Shown piece after piece: positions 1 to 6,895 of a DNA stretch of 6,895 nt (position 1 is its first letter; each line of letters opens with the position of its first letter). The notes below the pieces were generated by a model. It did no database searches and was not told the DNA's origin. It saw only the letters and a program-made list of their open reading frames with translations. The position numbers were made by a program, and so were the translations under genes. Source of the DNA: Hyphomicrobium sp. Lineage in GTDB: Bacteria; Pseudomonadota; Alphaproteobacteria; Rhizobiales; Hyphomicrobiaceae. Where the stretch lies: NCBI GenBank assembly GCA_025927515.1, contig JAICLG010000163.1:1-6895 (forward strand), written 5' to 3'.

Positions 1-2
1 AT

Positions 3-380
3 CAAAAGGCCGACAATGGCAAGGTCACGCTTAAGGTAATTGGCGGCAATGGCCGCGAGGACACTCAGACGATCGAAATTCTGCGCCCGTCAATCCCCGC
101 CTCGGTCGTTGCACTGATGGCGCGGCGCGAAAGCTCCGGGCCGCGTGGTGATCTGCTCGTCGACCAGATCGGCGGTGGTATGACCTTGATGAGCTCGATA
201 ACGCCGCCCGGAAATCGCGACCGCGGCAGACTTTCGCCGACGCAAGCCCCATATTTTCGCCTATTGGTTAAGGGGGAACGTTTGCAGCCGAAGCCCGGCC
301 GCGCCGACGACATTTCCTGGCCTTCCAAGGCCGATTCCACGAGCCAATCCGATCCCAACAACGCGCCGCCGCGAGGCTGA
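3..380 (+). CDS. 3' end of an unrecognised gene (partial at left edge)
   Basis: The reading frame is open from the window edge (first full codon at 3) to the TGA at 378-380, giving the last 125 residues of a protein that starts upstream. The first in-frame ATG, at 117, is probably internal because the frame upstream of it is open and has GC-ending codons typical of a real gene. The first 30 or so visible residues alternate polar and hydrophobic residues (GKVTLKVIGG, then QTIEILRP), as in a beta-sandwich or Ig-like segment. A Gly-rich stretch (DQIGGGMTLMSS) follows. The last 30 residues are rich in Pro, Ser, Asp and Asn and look disordered. There is no membrane helix and no catalytic motif that I can name. 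It points the same way as the downstream transporter gene, 81 bases away, so the two might share a transcript, but nothing ties their functions. The family is unknown to me. Codon use becomes less GC-rich in the tail (CCA, CTA, GTT, CGT, TTG between about 246 and 284). Confidence 0.6.
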   Translation, partial: QKADNGKVTLKVIGGNGREDTQTIEILRPSIPASVVALMARRESSGPRGDLLVDQIGGGMTLMSSITPPGNRDRGRLSPTQAPYFRLLVKGERLQPKPGRADDISWPSKADSTSQSDPNNAPPRG

Positions 381-461
381 GCCGCGTGATTCTGGACAAC
401 CGACACAACATGCGCGGCTTCGCGCTCTGGTGCGCGCTGCGGTCGCCGATAAAGTGATGCC

Positions 462-1292
462 ATGCAAGTCGTCGTCTTCGGATCCGTGCTGCTGGCCGCA
501 TTTCTCCACGCGGCTTGGAATGCTGTCGTCAAGGGCGCGGGCGACAAGCTCCTGACGGCGATTGTCGTCGCCGGATCGGCGGCGCTGATTGCGGCGCTCG
601 TGCTCCCGTTTCTGCCGCAACCCGATCCCGCGAGCTGGCCTTATATCGCGACGTCTGCGTCGATCCATGTCGTCTACTTCGTGATGATCGCTTACGCCTA
701 TCATCTTGCCGATATGAGCCAGACCTATCCGCTAATGCGGGGAACGGCGCCGTTTCTGGTCGCGGCCGTCAGCGCGCTGGTTCTGCGCGAGTCGCTCCCG
801 TCGCTATCCTGGATCGGCATCAGCCTCATTTCCTTCGGCGTCCTGAGCATGGTCAGCATCAAGCAGGAAGGCGACGGGAAGGGGATCGCATTGGCGCTTT
901 TTAACGCCGTCATCATCGCGAGCTATACGCTCGTCGATGGCTTCGGCGTCCGCCATTCGGATGCGTCGACGGCCTACACGCTCTGGGTGTTCCTCTTGAC
1001 GGGAATTCCGCTCGTCTGCTGGGTGATTGTCGCCAATCGGCGGCGCGCATTCCGGCACATCGGAGCGAACTGGGTCGTCGGACTTCTGGGCGGATCGGGA
1101 ACGTTGGTCGCCTACAGCCTGGTGCTGTGGGCCATGACCAAGGCGCCCGTCGCCGTCGTCGCGGCGCTGCGCGAAACGTCGATCCTGTTCGGCACGATCA
1201 TTTCAGTGCTCGTGCTGAAGGAAAGGCTCGGCAGGCGCTTGGCGGCAGCTTGCATCATCGCGCTGGGCGCGATCGTCCTGCGGTTGACGTAA
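462..1292 (+). CDS. EamA-family (DMT superfamily) membrane transporter
   Basis: This is a complete 276-residue inner-membrane protein, close to the usual 280-300 residues of drug/metabolite transporters with two EamA repeats. Hydrophobic segments lie at about residues 3-19, 31-51, 60-80, 91-108, 115-132, 140-158, 170-190, 202-222, 229-252 and 257-274, giving the ten helices typical of the fold. Family-like motifs are HAAWNAVVK at 16-24 near the end of helix 1, YPLMRGTAP at 89-97 entering helix 4, and in the second repeat KAPVAVVAALRETS (227-240) followed by VLKERLG (251-257), the conserved end of helix 9. Such proteins export or import small metabolites, often amino acids; the substrate cannot be read from the sequence. 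The ATG at 462 is the start because an in-frame TAA sits 12 bases upstream (450-452). The ribosome site is weak (AAAG at 451-454). The stop is only 15 bases from the gltD stop on the other strand, so the genes converge. A direct role in glutamate metabolism is not supported. Confidence 0.9.
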   Translation: MQVVVFGSVLLAAFLHAAWNAVVKGAGDKLLTAIVVAGSAALIAALVLPFLPQPDPASWPYIATSASIHVVYFVMIAYAYHLADMSQTYPLMRGTAPFLVAAVSALVLRESLPSLSWIGISLISFGVLSMVSIKQEGDGKGIALALFNAVIIASYTLVDGFGVRHSDASTAYTLWVFLLTGIPLVCWVIVANRRRAFRHIGANWVVGLLGGSGTLVAYSLVLWAMTKAPVAVVAALRETSILFGTIISVLVLKERLGRRLAAACIIALGAIVLRLT

Positions 1293-1307
1293 CAGGCGGC
1301 GCAGATC

Positions 1308-2747
1308 TCAGCGCGGCAGGACCGTCGTGCCCATCAGAAATTTATCGATGGCATGCGCGGCCTGACGACCTTCGCGGATGGCCCACACGACCAGCGATTG
1401 ACCCCGGCGAATGTCGCCGGCGCAGAACAGCTTCGGCGAGGCCGCGAGGCTGTAATCCCTGTCCGTCGCGTCGAGCCCCTTGAAGCGGCCGCGTGGAACG
1501 ACCGGAAGCTGCAGTTCCTTGATGACGTCGGTTTCGACGGGACCAGAAAATCCCATCGCGAACAGCACGAGATCCGCATCGAGCGCACCTTCGCTGCCCT
1601 CGATCGGCTGCAGGTGGGCGTTGACGCGGGTGTAGTGCAGCTTCTTGACCTTGCCGTCTTCGCCGGTGAAGCCGGTCGTCGAGATCGAATATTCCGTCTT
1701 TGCACCCTCGGCCTGCGACGAGGAGATACGCAGCTTCAGCGGCCAATGCGGCCACGACAGCGCCTTGTTCTCCTTCTGTGGCGGCATCGACATGATCTCG
1801 AGCTGCGTGACGCTTTTTGCGCCCTGCCGGAACGACGTCCCGATGCAGTCCGAACCGGTATCGCCGCCGCCGATGACGATGACGTGCTTGCCCTTCGCCG
1901 AAATTTCTCTCGTCTTGGGCTTTTGCGGCTCGCCCGCATTGCGACGGTTCTGCTGCGGCAGGAAATCCATCGCGTAATGAATGCCATCGAGCTCGCGGCC
2001 CGGCGACTTGGCGAAGAAATCGAACGGCTGCTCGGAGCCGATCGCGATCAGAACGGCGTCGTGCGTGTTCTCAAGCTCTTTCGCCGACAGGTCGTGGCCA
2101 ATGCGGACGCCGCAATGGAAGGTGACGCCCTCGGCTTCCATCTGCTTGACGCGACGCGCGATGATGTCCTTTTCCATCTTGAAGTCGGGAATGCCGTAAA
2201 CGAGCAACCCGCCCGGCCGCTCGTTCTTTTCGTAGACATGAACGTCGTGCCCGGCGCGCGCCAGCTGCTGCGCCGCTGCAAGGCCCGCGGGGCCCGAGCC
2301 GATAATGGCGACCTTCTTGCCGGTTTTCTTTTCCGGCGGCTGTGGCTGAACCCAGCCTTCCTCAATCGCCCGGTCGGCGATCGAACATTCGATCGTCTTG
2401 ATCGTGACCGGCTTATCGTCGATGTTGAGCGTGCACGCGGCTTCGCACGGCGCCGGGCAAATGCGGCCTGTGACCTCGGGGAAATTGTTCGTCGAGTGCA
2501 GATTGTCGGCGGCCTGCTTCCAGTCGCCGAGATAGACGAGGTCGTTCCAGTCCGGGATCTGATTGTTGACCGGGCAGCCATTGTGGCAATAGGGAATGCC
2601 GCAATCCATGCAGCGGGTAGCCTGCTTCTTGACCTCCGCTTCCGACAGCGGTTCGACAAATTCCTTCCAGTGCTTCAATCGTTCTTCGACCGGCCGGTAT
2701 TTGCGGTCGGCGCGTTCGATTTCGAGAAACCCCGTTGGCTTGCCCAT
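1308..2747 (-). CDS. gltD: Glutamate synthase small (beta) subunit, NAD(P)H-oxidising
   Basis: This 479-residue protein is full length for the family (about 470-490). It oxidises NAD(P)H at FAD and sends electrons through [4Fe-4S] clusters to the FMN of GltB in the cytoplasm. The N-terminal Fe-S domain has C46, C49, C54 and C58 (Cx2Cx4Cx3CP) and a second group C97, C101 and C105 (CPAPCEAAC). The FAD Rossmann motif is GSGPAGLAAAQ at 150-160, with the acidic E173 ending the second strand. The NAD(P) motif is VIGGGDTGSDCIGTS at 291-305, and the second FAD-contacting segment is FCAGDIRRGQSLVVWAIREG at 441-460. The start fits the family N-terminus (MGKPTGFLEI), and the ATG follows a purine-rich tract. 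The CxxxCxxxC group and the GGGDTG/LEIM nucleotide site match the GltD type seen in Rhizobiales, Bacillus and eukaryotic NADH-GOGAT, not the E. coli type (GGGDTA, YRRD). It lies 48 bases after gltB, in the same direction. No key residue is missing. A stand-alone homologue such as dihydropyrimidine dehydrogenase or a sulfide dehydrogenase subunit is less likely, given the adjacent gltB. Confidence 0.97.
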   Translation of the reverse strand: MGKPTGFLEIERADRKYRPVEERLKHWKEFVEPLSEAEVKKQATRCMDCGIPYCHNGCPVNNQIPDWNDLVYLGDWKQAADNLHSTNNFPEVTGRICPAPCEAACTLNIDDKPVTIKTIECSIADRAIEEGWVQPQPPEKKTGKKVAIIGSGPAGLAAAQQLARAGHDVHVYEKNERPGGLLVYGIPDFKMEKDIIARRVKQMEAEGVTFHCGVRIGHDLSAKELENTHDAVLIAIGSEQPFDFFAKSPGRELDGIHYAMDFLPQQNRRNAGEPQKPKTREISAKGKHVIVIGGGDTGSDCIGTSFRQGAKSVTQLEIMSMPPQKENKALSWPHWPLKLRISSSQAEGAKTEYSISTTGFTGEDGKVKKLHYTRVNAHLQPIEGSEGALDADLVLFAMGFSGPVETDVIKELQLPVVPRGRFKGLDATDRDYSLAASPKLFCAGDIRRGQSLVVWAIREGRQAAHAIDKFLMGTTVLPR

Positions 2748-2770
2748 TCTTCTTTCGTCTTTCTCTTCGT
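2748..2770 (-). promoter_or_regulatory. Purine-rich ribosome-binding tract of gltD
   Basis: Read on the minus strand, the 23 bases just before the gltD ATG are almost all A and G, with only two cytosines. They contain GAGAAAG and AAAGAAG but no AGGAGG core. The tract lies in the 48-base gltB-gltD spacer and probably serves translation initiation of gltD through an unstructured leader with a degenerate Shine-Dalgarno sequence. Which of the GA-rich elements pairs with 16S rRNA cannot be decided. Confidence 0.4.
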
Positions 2771-2795
2771 TCTATTCGTCGTCCGCGCAGCCCGA

Positions 2796-5700
2796 TTACT
2801 GACTTGCCGCCGCTGCTTCCGCTTCCGCCTCGCGGTTCGTCTCGCGCGCCTTCGCAAGCTCTGCCAAAGCACGGCGATATTCGATCGGCATGACCTTCTT
2901 GAACTTCGGCAGATAGGCCGCGAAGTCCTTCAGGATTTCCTGGGCCCGCCGCGAGTTGGTGTAGCGGGCGTGACGGGCGATCAGCGTGTGAAGCCTTTCG
3001 GCATCCTGCTCGCGCATGTCCACCATCACGCTGCGAACCGCGATCGCGACATCGCCACCTTGCTGTGAAAGTTTCTGCAGTGAGCCGGGGTCGGCCGTCA
3101 GCGCTTCGAGCTGCACCATGCCCTTGTTGAGATGGTTCTCGAAATCGCCCTTCTCGTCGAGCACGTAGGCAATGCCGCCCGACATGCCGGCCGCGAAGTT
3201 GCGCCCAGTCGGGCCGAGCACGACGACAACGCCGCCCGTCATGTATTCGCAGCCGTGATCGCCCGTGCCTTCGACGACGGCATAGGCGCCCGAGTTGCGG
3301 ACCGCGAAGCGTTCGCCCGCCACGCCGTGGAAGTAGCACTCGCCGGTGATCGCGCCGTAAAGCACGGTATTGCCGACGATGATGCTTTCTTCCGGCGTGA
3401 TGCTGGATTCGGGAGCAGGCCGGACGATCAGCTTGCCGCCCGAGAGACCCTTGCCAACATAGTCGTTGCCTTCGCCGATGAGATCGAGCGTAACGCCGTG
3501 CGCGGCCCAGGCTCCGAAAGCTTGTCCGGCGGTGCCCTTGAGCGATAGCCAAATCGTGTCCTCGGGCAAGCCCGCGTGACCGTAGCGCTTGGCCACCTCG
3601 CCCGAGAGCATTGCACCCGTCGACCGGTTGATGTTCTTGATCCCGAACTCGGCCTTGACCGCCTTCTTCGTTTCGAGGGCAGGCTTCGCGACTTCGATCA
3701 GCTTGACGTCGAGCACCTTGTCGAGGCCGTGGTCCTGACGCTCGCTATTGTAGATCGCGACATCCTTCGGTGCATTCGGCTTGAAGAAGAGCTTGCTGAA
3801 ATCCAGCCCGCGCGCCTTCCAATGCTCGATAGCGCGATCCTTGTCGAGTTGATCGCTCTGCCCGATCATCTCGCTGAAGGTGCGGAAGCCGAGCTGCGCC
3901 ATGATCTCGCGCACCTCTTCGGCGATGAAGAAGAAGAAGTTGATGACGTGCTCGGGCTTGCCCGAGAACTTGGCGCGCAGCACCGGGTCCTGCGTCGCGA
4001 CGCCGACCGGGCACGTGTTGAGATGGCACTTGCGCATCATGATGCAGCCGGCCGCGATCAGCGGCGCGGTGGCGAAACCGAACTCGTCGGCGCCGAGCAG
4101 CGCACCGATGACGACGTCGCGTCCGGTCCTGACGCCGCCGTCAACCTGAACGGCGATGCGTCCGCGCAGCCGGTTGCCGACAAGCGTCTGGTGCGTTTCA
4201 GCGAGGCCGATCTCCCACGGAGAACCAGCGTGCTTGATTGACGTCAGGGGTGACGCGCCCGTGCCGCCCTCGAAGCCCGAAATCGTCACATGATCGGCAC
4301 GTGCCTTGGCGACGCCCGCAGCCACCGTGCCGACGCCAACCTCCGAGACGAGCTTCACCGATACGTCGGCTTTCGGATTGACGTTCTTCAGGTCGTAGAT
4401 GAGCTGCGCCAGATCTTCGATCGAATAGATGTCGTGATGCGGCGGTGGCGAAATCAGCCCGACGCCCGGAGTCGAATGGCGCACCTTCGCGATCGTGGCG
4501 TCCACCTTGTGGCCGGGAAGCTGGCCGCCTTCGCCGGGCTTCGCGCCCTGCGCCATCTTGATCTGCATCATATCGGAGTTGACGAGATACTCCGTCGTGA
4601 CGCCGAAGCGGCCCGAAGCGATCTGCTTGATCGCCGAGCGCATGGAATCGCCATTGGCCATCGGCTTGAAGCGATCCGATTCCTCGCCGCCTTCGCCGGT
4701 ATTCGAACGGCCGCCGATGCGGTTCATCGCGATCGCGAGCGTGGTGTGCGCCTCGCGGCTGATGGAGCCATAGCTCATGGCGCCCGTCGAAAAGCGCTTC
4801 ACGATATTTGCGGCGGGCTCGACGTCCTCCAGCGGGATCGGCTTGCGCCCCATGCTTTCCGCCGAGCGAATGCGGAACATGCCGCGCAGCGTCATCAGTT
4901 GTTCGGACTGATCGTTGATCGACTTCGAATAGTCGCGGAACTTCTGCGGGATGCGGCCGCTCATGGCGTCGGCGTTGTCCGTAGCGCGGACAGCATGCTG
5001 CAAGTCAGCGACGGTTCCAGGCCGCCACATGTGTGCTTCGCCGCGGACGCGATAGGCGTATTCGCCGCCGACTTCGAGCGCATGGGCGAGCACCGGAACG
5101 TCACCGAACGCCGCCTTGTGACGCTCGACCGTCTCGCGCGCGATCTCGCGTAGGCCGACGCCTTCGATCTGCGTATGCGTGCCGGTGAAGTAGCGATCAA
5201 CGAACGTCGACCGAAGCCCGACGGCATCGAAGATCTGCGCGCCGCAATAGGACTGGTACGTGGAGATGCCCATCTTGGCCATCACCTTCAGGATGGCCTT
5301 GCCGATCGCCTTGATGAAACGCTTCTTGACGATGTCCGGCGTGGTGCCTTCGGGCAGATCCGGAAGCATCGCATAGAGCGTTTCGAACGCCAGATACGGA
5401 TTGATTGCTTCGGCGCCGTAGCCCGCGAGCGTGCAGAATTGATGGATCTCGTGCGCTTCACCCGTTTCGACGACGAGACCGACCGACGTGCGGAGGCCCT
5501 GCTTGATCAGGTGATGGTGTACGGCCGAGGTCGCCAGCAATGCCGGAATGGCGATGCGATCCGGACCGGCGCGCCGATCCGACAGGATGATGATGTTGAA
5601 CTCCTTGGCGCGGACGTACTCCTCCGCTTCCGCGCAGACGCCGTCGAGCGCCGGGCCCATGCCGGCCTCGCCCTTTTCCGCCGGATACGTGATGTCGATC

Positions 5701-6895
5701 GTGATCGAGGCGAAGTCGTTGTCCTTGACGGCTCCGATGCCGCGAATGCGCTCCAGGTCTTCGTTCGTCAGAATCGGCTGGTCGACTTCGAGCCGCTTCT
5801 GCTTAGAGGTACCCTTGAGATCGAGAAGGTTCGGACGCGGACCGATGAACGAGACGAGACTCATCACCAGCTCTTCGCGGATCGAGTCGATCGGCGGATT
5901 CGTGACCTGCGCAAAGTTCTGTTTGAAATAGGTGTGCAGCAGCTTCGACTTCGACGACAGCGCCGAGATCGGCGTGTCGGTGCCCATCGATCCGATAGCT
6001 TCTTCGCCGCGTTCCGCCATCGGCGACATCAGGAACTTGAGGCTCTCCTGCGTGTAGCCGAAGGCCTGCTGAAGATCCAAAAGCGCCACGTTCGACTTCG
6101 CCGAGGCAGCCGTCTTGGCGGGCAGCGGCAGGTCGGCGACCTTGATCTGCGTGCGCTTCAGCCACGTTTCGTAAGGATGGCTTGAGGCAATCTCCGCCTT
6201 CAGCTCTTCATCCGAGATGATGCGGCCCTTTTCGAGATCGATCAGAAGCATCTTGCCCGGCTGCAAGCGCCACTTCCTGACGATGTTCGATTCCTCGACC
6301 GGCAGCACACCCGACTCCGACGACATGATGACCGTGTCGTCCTTGGTCACGAGATAGCGCGCGGGCCGGAGTCCGTTGCGGTCGAGCGTTGCGCCGATCT
6401 GCCGGCCATCGGTGAAGGCCATCGCGGCGGGGCCGTCCCAGGGTTCCATCAGGCAGGCATGATATTCGTAGAAGGCGCGCCGCTTCGTATCCATCGTCGG
6501 ATTGCCGGACCAGGCTTCTGGGATCAGCATCATCGCGGCATGCGTGAGGCTGTAGCCGCCCATCGTGAGGAATTCGAGCGCGTTGTCGAAGCACGCGGTG
6601 TCGGATTGGCCCTCGTAGGAGATCGGCCACAGCTTGGAGATCTTGGCGCCAAAGAGCGGCGAGGAAACGGAAGCCTGCCGCGCCGCCATCCAGTTGACGT
6701 TGCCGCGTAGCGTGTTGATCTCGCCGTTGTGCGCGACCATCCGGTACGGGTGCGCCAGCTTCCAAGATGGAAAAGTATTGGTCGAGAAGCGCTGATGCAC
6801 GAGCGCCAGCGCCGACATCAGACGCGGGTCCGAAAGGTCTTTGTAGTAGGCCTTCACCTGATACGACAGGAACATGCCCTTGTAGACGAGCGTGC
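2796..6895 (-). CDS. gltB: Glutamate synthase large (alpha) subunit, partial at its N-terminus
   Basis: The frame runs from the TAA at 2796-2798 to the right edge, giving about 1365 residues of a protein usually near 1500-1570. The internal ATG at 6873-6875 is not the start: codons upstream of it read TLVYKG, a conserved GltB segment. Numbering from that Met, the rest of the class II glutaminase domain fills about 1-255. It contains HQRFSTNTFPSW (27-38) and AHNGEINT (48-55), and R29, N50, G51 and D92 match the glutamine-binding Arg, Asn, Gly and Asp known in Azospirillum GltB. The catalytic N-terminal Cys lies outside the window. A central domain follows (about 275-610), then the FMN/2-oxoglutarate barrel (about 665-1010) with GAMSYGSISREAH (698-710), QLPGHKV (785-791) and ISPPPHHD (808-815). 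The [3Fe-4S] ligands C944, C950 and C955 (Cx5Cx4C) are encoded at 4011-4046. The GXGXG beta-helix spans about 1065-1260, and the protein ends in a short Ala/Glu-rich tail. It makes two glutamates from glutamine and 2-oxoglutarate using electrons from GltD, encoded 48 bases downstream. No frameshift or lost motif is seen. Confidence 0.97.
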   Translation of the reverse strand, partial: TLVYKGMFLSYQVKAYYKDLSDPRLMSALALVHQRFSTNTFPSWKLAHPYRMVAHNGEINTLRGNVNWMAARQASVSSPLFGAKISKLWPISYEGQSDTACFDNALEFLTMGGYSLTHAAMMLIPEAWSGNPTMDTKRRAFYEYHACLMEPWDGPAAMAFTDGRQIGATLDRNGLRPARYLVTKDDTVIMSSESGVLPVEESNIVRKWRLQPGKMLLIDLEKGRIISDEELKAEIASSHPYETWLKRTQIKVADLPLPAKTAASAKSNVALLDLQQAFGYTQESLKFLMSPMAERGEEAIGSMGTDTPISALSSKSKLLHTYFKQNFAQVTNPPIDSIREELVMSLVSFIGPRPNLLDLKGTSKQKRLEVDQPILTNEDLERIRGIGAVKDNDFASITIDITYPAEKGEAGMGPALDGVCAEAEEYVRAKEFNIIILSDRRAGPDRIAIPALLATSAVHHHLIKQGLRTSVGLVVETGEAHEIHQFCTLAGYGAEAINPYLAFETLYAMLPDLPEGTTPDIVKKRFIKAIGKAILKVMAKMGISTYQSYCGAQIFDAVGLRSTFVDRYFTGTHTQIEGVGLREIARETVERHKAAFGDVPVLAHALEVGGEYAYRVRGEAHMWRPGTVADLQHAVRATDNADAMSGRIPQKFRDYSKSINDQSEQLMTLRGMFRIRSAESMGRKPIPLEDVEPAANIVKRFSTGAMSYGSISREAHTTLAIAMNRIGGRSNTGEGGEESDRFKPMANGDSMRSAIKQIASGRFGVTTEYLVNSDMMQIKMAQGAKPGEGGQLPGHKVDATIAKVRHSTPGVGLISPPPHHDIYSIEDLAQLIYDLKNVNPKADVSVKLVSEVGVGTVAAGVAKARADHVTISGFEGGTGASPLTSIKHAGSPWEIGLAETHQTLVGNRLRGRIAVQVDGGVRTGRDVVIGALLGADEFGFATAPLIAAGCIMMRKCHLNTCPVGVATQDPVLRAKFSGKPEHVINFFFFIAEEVREIMAQLGFRTFSEMIGQSDQLDKDRAIEHWKARGLDFSKLFFKPNAPKDVAIYNSERQDHGLDKVLDVKLIEVAKPALETKKAVKAEFGIKNINRSTGAMLSGEVAKRYGHAGLPEDTIWLSLKGTAGQAFGAWAAHGVTLDLIGEGNDYVGKGLSGGKLIVRPAPESSITPEESIIVGNTVLYGAITGECYFHGVAGERFAVRNSGAYAVVEGTGDHGCEYMTGGVVVVLGPTGRNFAAGMSGGIAYVLDEKGDFENHLNKGMVQLEALTADPGSLQKLSQQGGDVAIAVRSVMVDMREQDAERLHTLIARHARYTNSRRAQEILKDFAAYLPKFKKVMPIEYRRALAELAKARETNREAEAEAAAASQ

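Noticed and set aside
271..284. A Shine-Dalgarno-like AGGGGGA followed by an in-frame TTG within the left-edge gene
   Set aside because: The TTG would start only a 32-residue low-complexity peptide in the same frame as the larger gene; it is more simply read as internal codons.
381..461. Possible promoter for the transporter gene (TGGACA near 392)
   Set aside because: No convincing -10 element is found at a proper distance, and the region is too GC-rich to call a promoter by eye.
65..704. Minus-strand open frames at 65-547 and 261-704
   Set aside because: They lie opposite the plus-strand partial gene and the start of the transporter, are Arg/Ser-rich, and show no family pattern.
1353..3068. 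A 571-codon open frame on the plus strand opposite gltD and the end of gltB
   Set aside because: It is rich in Arg, Ala, Asp and Val with no domain pattern, as expected for the antisense of GC-rich coding DNA; the minus-strand frame encodes unmistakable GltD.
2413..3552. A 379-codon minus-strand frame overlapping the end of gltB and the start of gltD
   Set aside because: It is an out-of-frame reading of both genes; the correct frames have full family motifs across the same bases and a normal 48-base spacer.
4290..6185. Long plus-strand open frames at 4290-5153 and 5175-6185 opposite gltB
   Set aside because: They are antisense shadows of conserved GltB coding sequence, with Arg/His/Asp-rich translations and no recognisable motif or promoter context.
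6873..6875. ATG as the start codon of gltB
   Set aside because: The upstream in-frame codons to the window edge encode the conserved TLVYKG segment, and a functional GltB needs the N-terminal catalytic Cys located further upstream.

Overview
The window is an ordinary chromosomal stretch of a GC-rich (roughly 60% by eye) bacterium, dominated by the two subunit genes of glutamate synthase (GOGAT). The GltD sequence belongs to the form found in Rhizobiales/Hyphomicrobiales, Bacillus and eukaryotic GOGAT rather than the E. coli/Azospirillum form. Together with the strongly GC-ending codons, this suggests an alphaproteobacterium of the Hyphomicrobiales. That placement is an inference; there is no rRNA or other phylogenetic marker here.

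Layout, left to right. Positions 3-380 (+) hold the 3' end of a gene entering from the left edge; its product is not recognised, but it has a beta-strand-like segment followed by a Pro/Ser/Asn-rich tail. After an 81-base gap, 462-1292 (+) encodes a complete 276-residue EamA/DMT-family membrane transporter with about ten predicted membrane helices. Only 15 bases after its stop codon, the opposite strand ends with gltD (2747 down to 1308), which is preceded by gltB (entering from the right edge, stop at 2796). gltB and gltD are 48 bases apart in the order gltB-gltD and are almost certainly one operon whose promoter and start lie beyond the right edge.

GltB and GltD form the enzyme that, with glutamine synthetase, assimilates ammonium. 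GltB hydrolyses glutamine, channels the ammonia to its FMN site and makes glutamate from 2-oxoglutarate. GltD takes electrons from NAD(P)H through FAD and passes them over Fe-S clusters to GltB. All visible cofactor and active-site motifs are intact in both subunits; only the first part of the glutaminase domain, including its catalytic N-terminal cysteine, lies outside the window. The transporter is convergent to the operon, so it is not co-transcribed with it and no functional link is shown.

No RNA gene, mobile element, CRISPR array, substantial repeat or novel system was found. The many long open frames opposite gltB and gltD are antisense shadows of GC-rich coding sequence.
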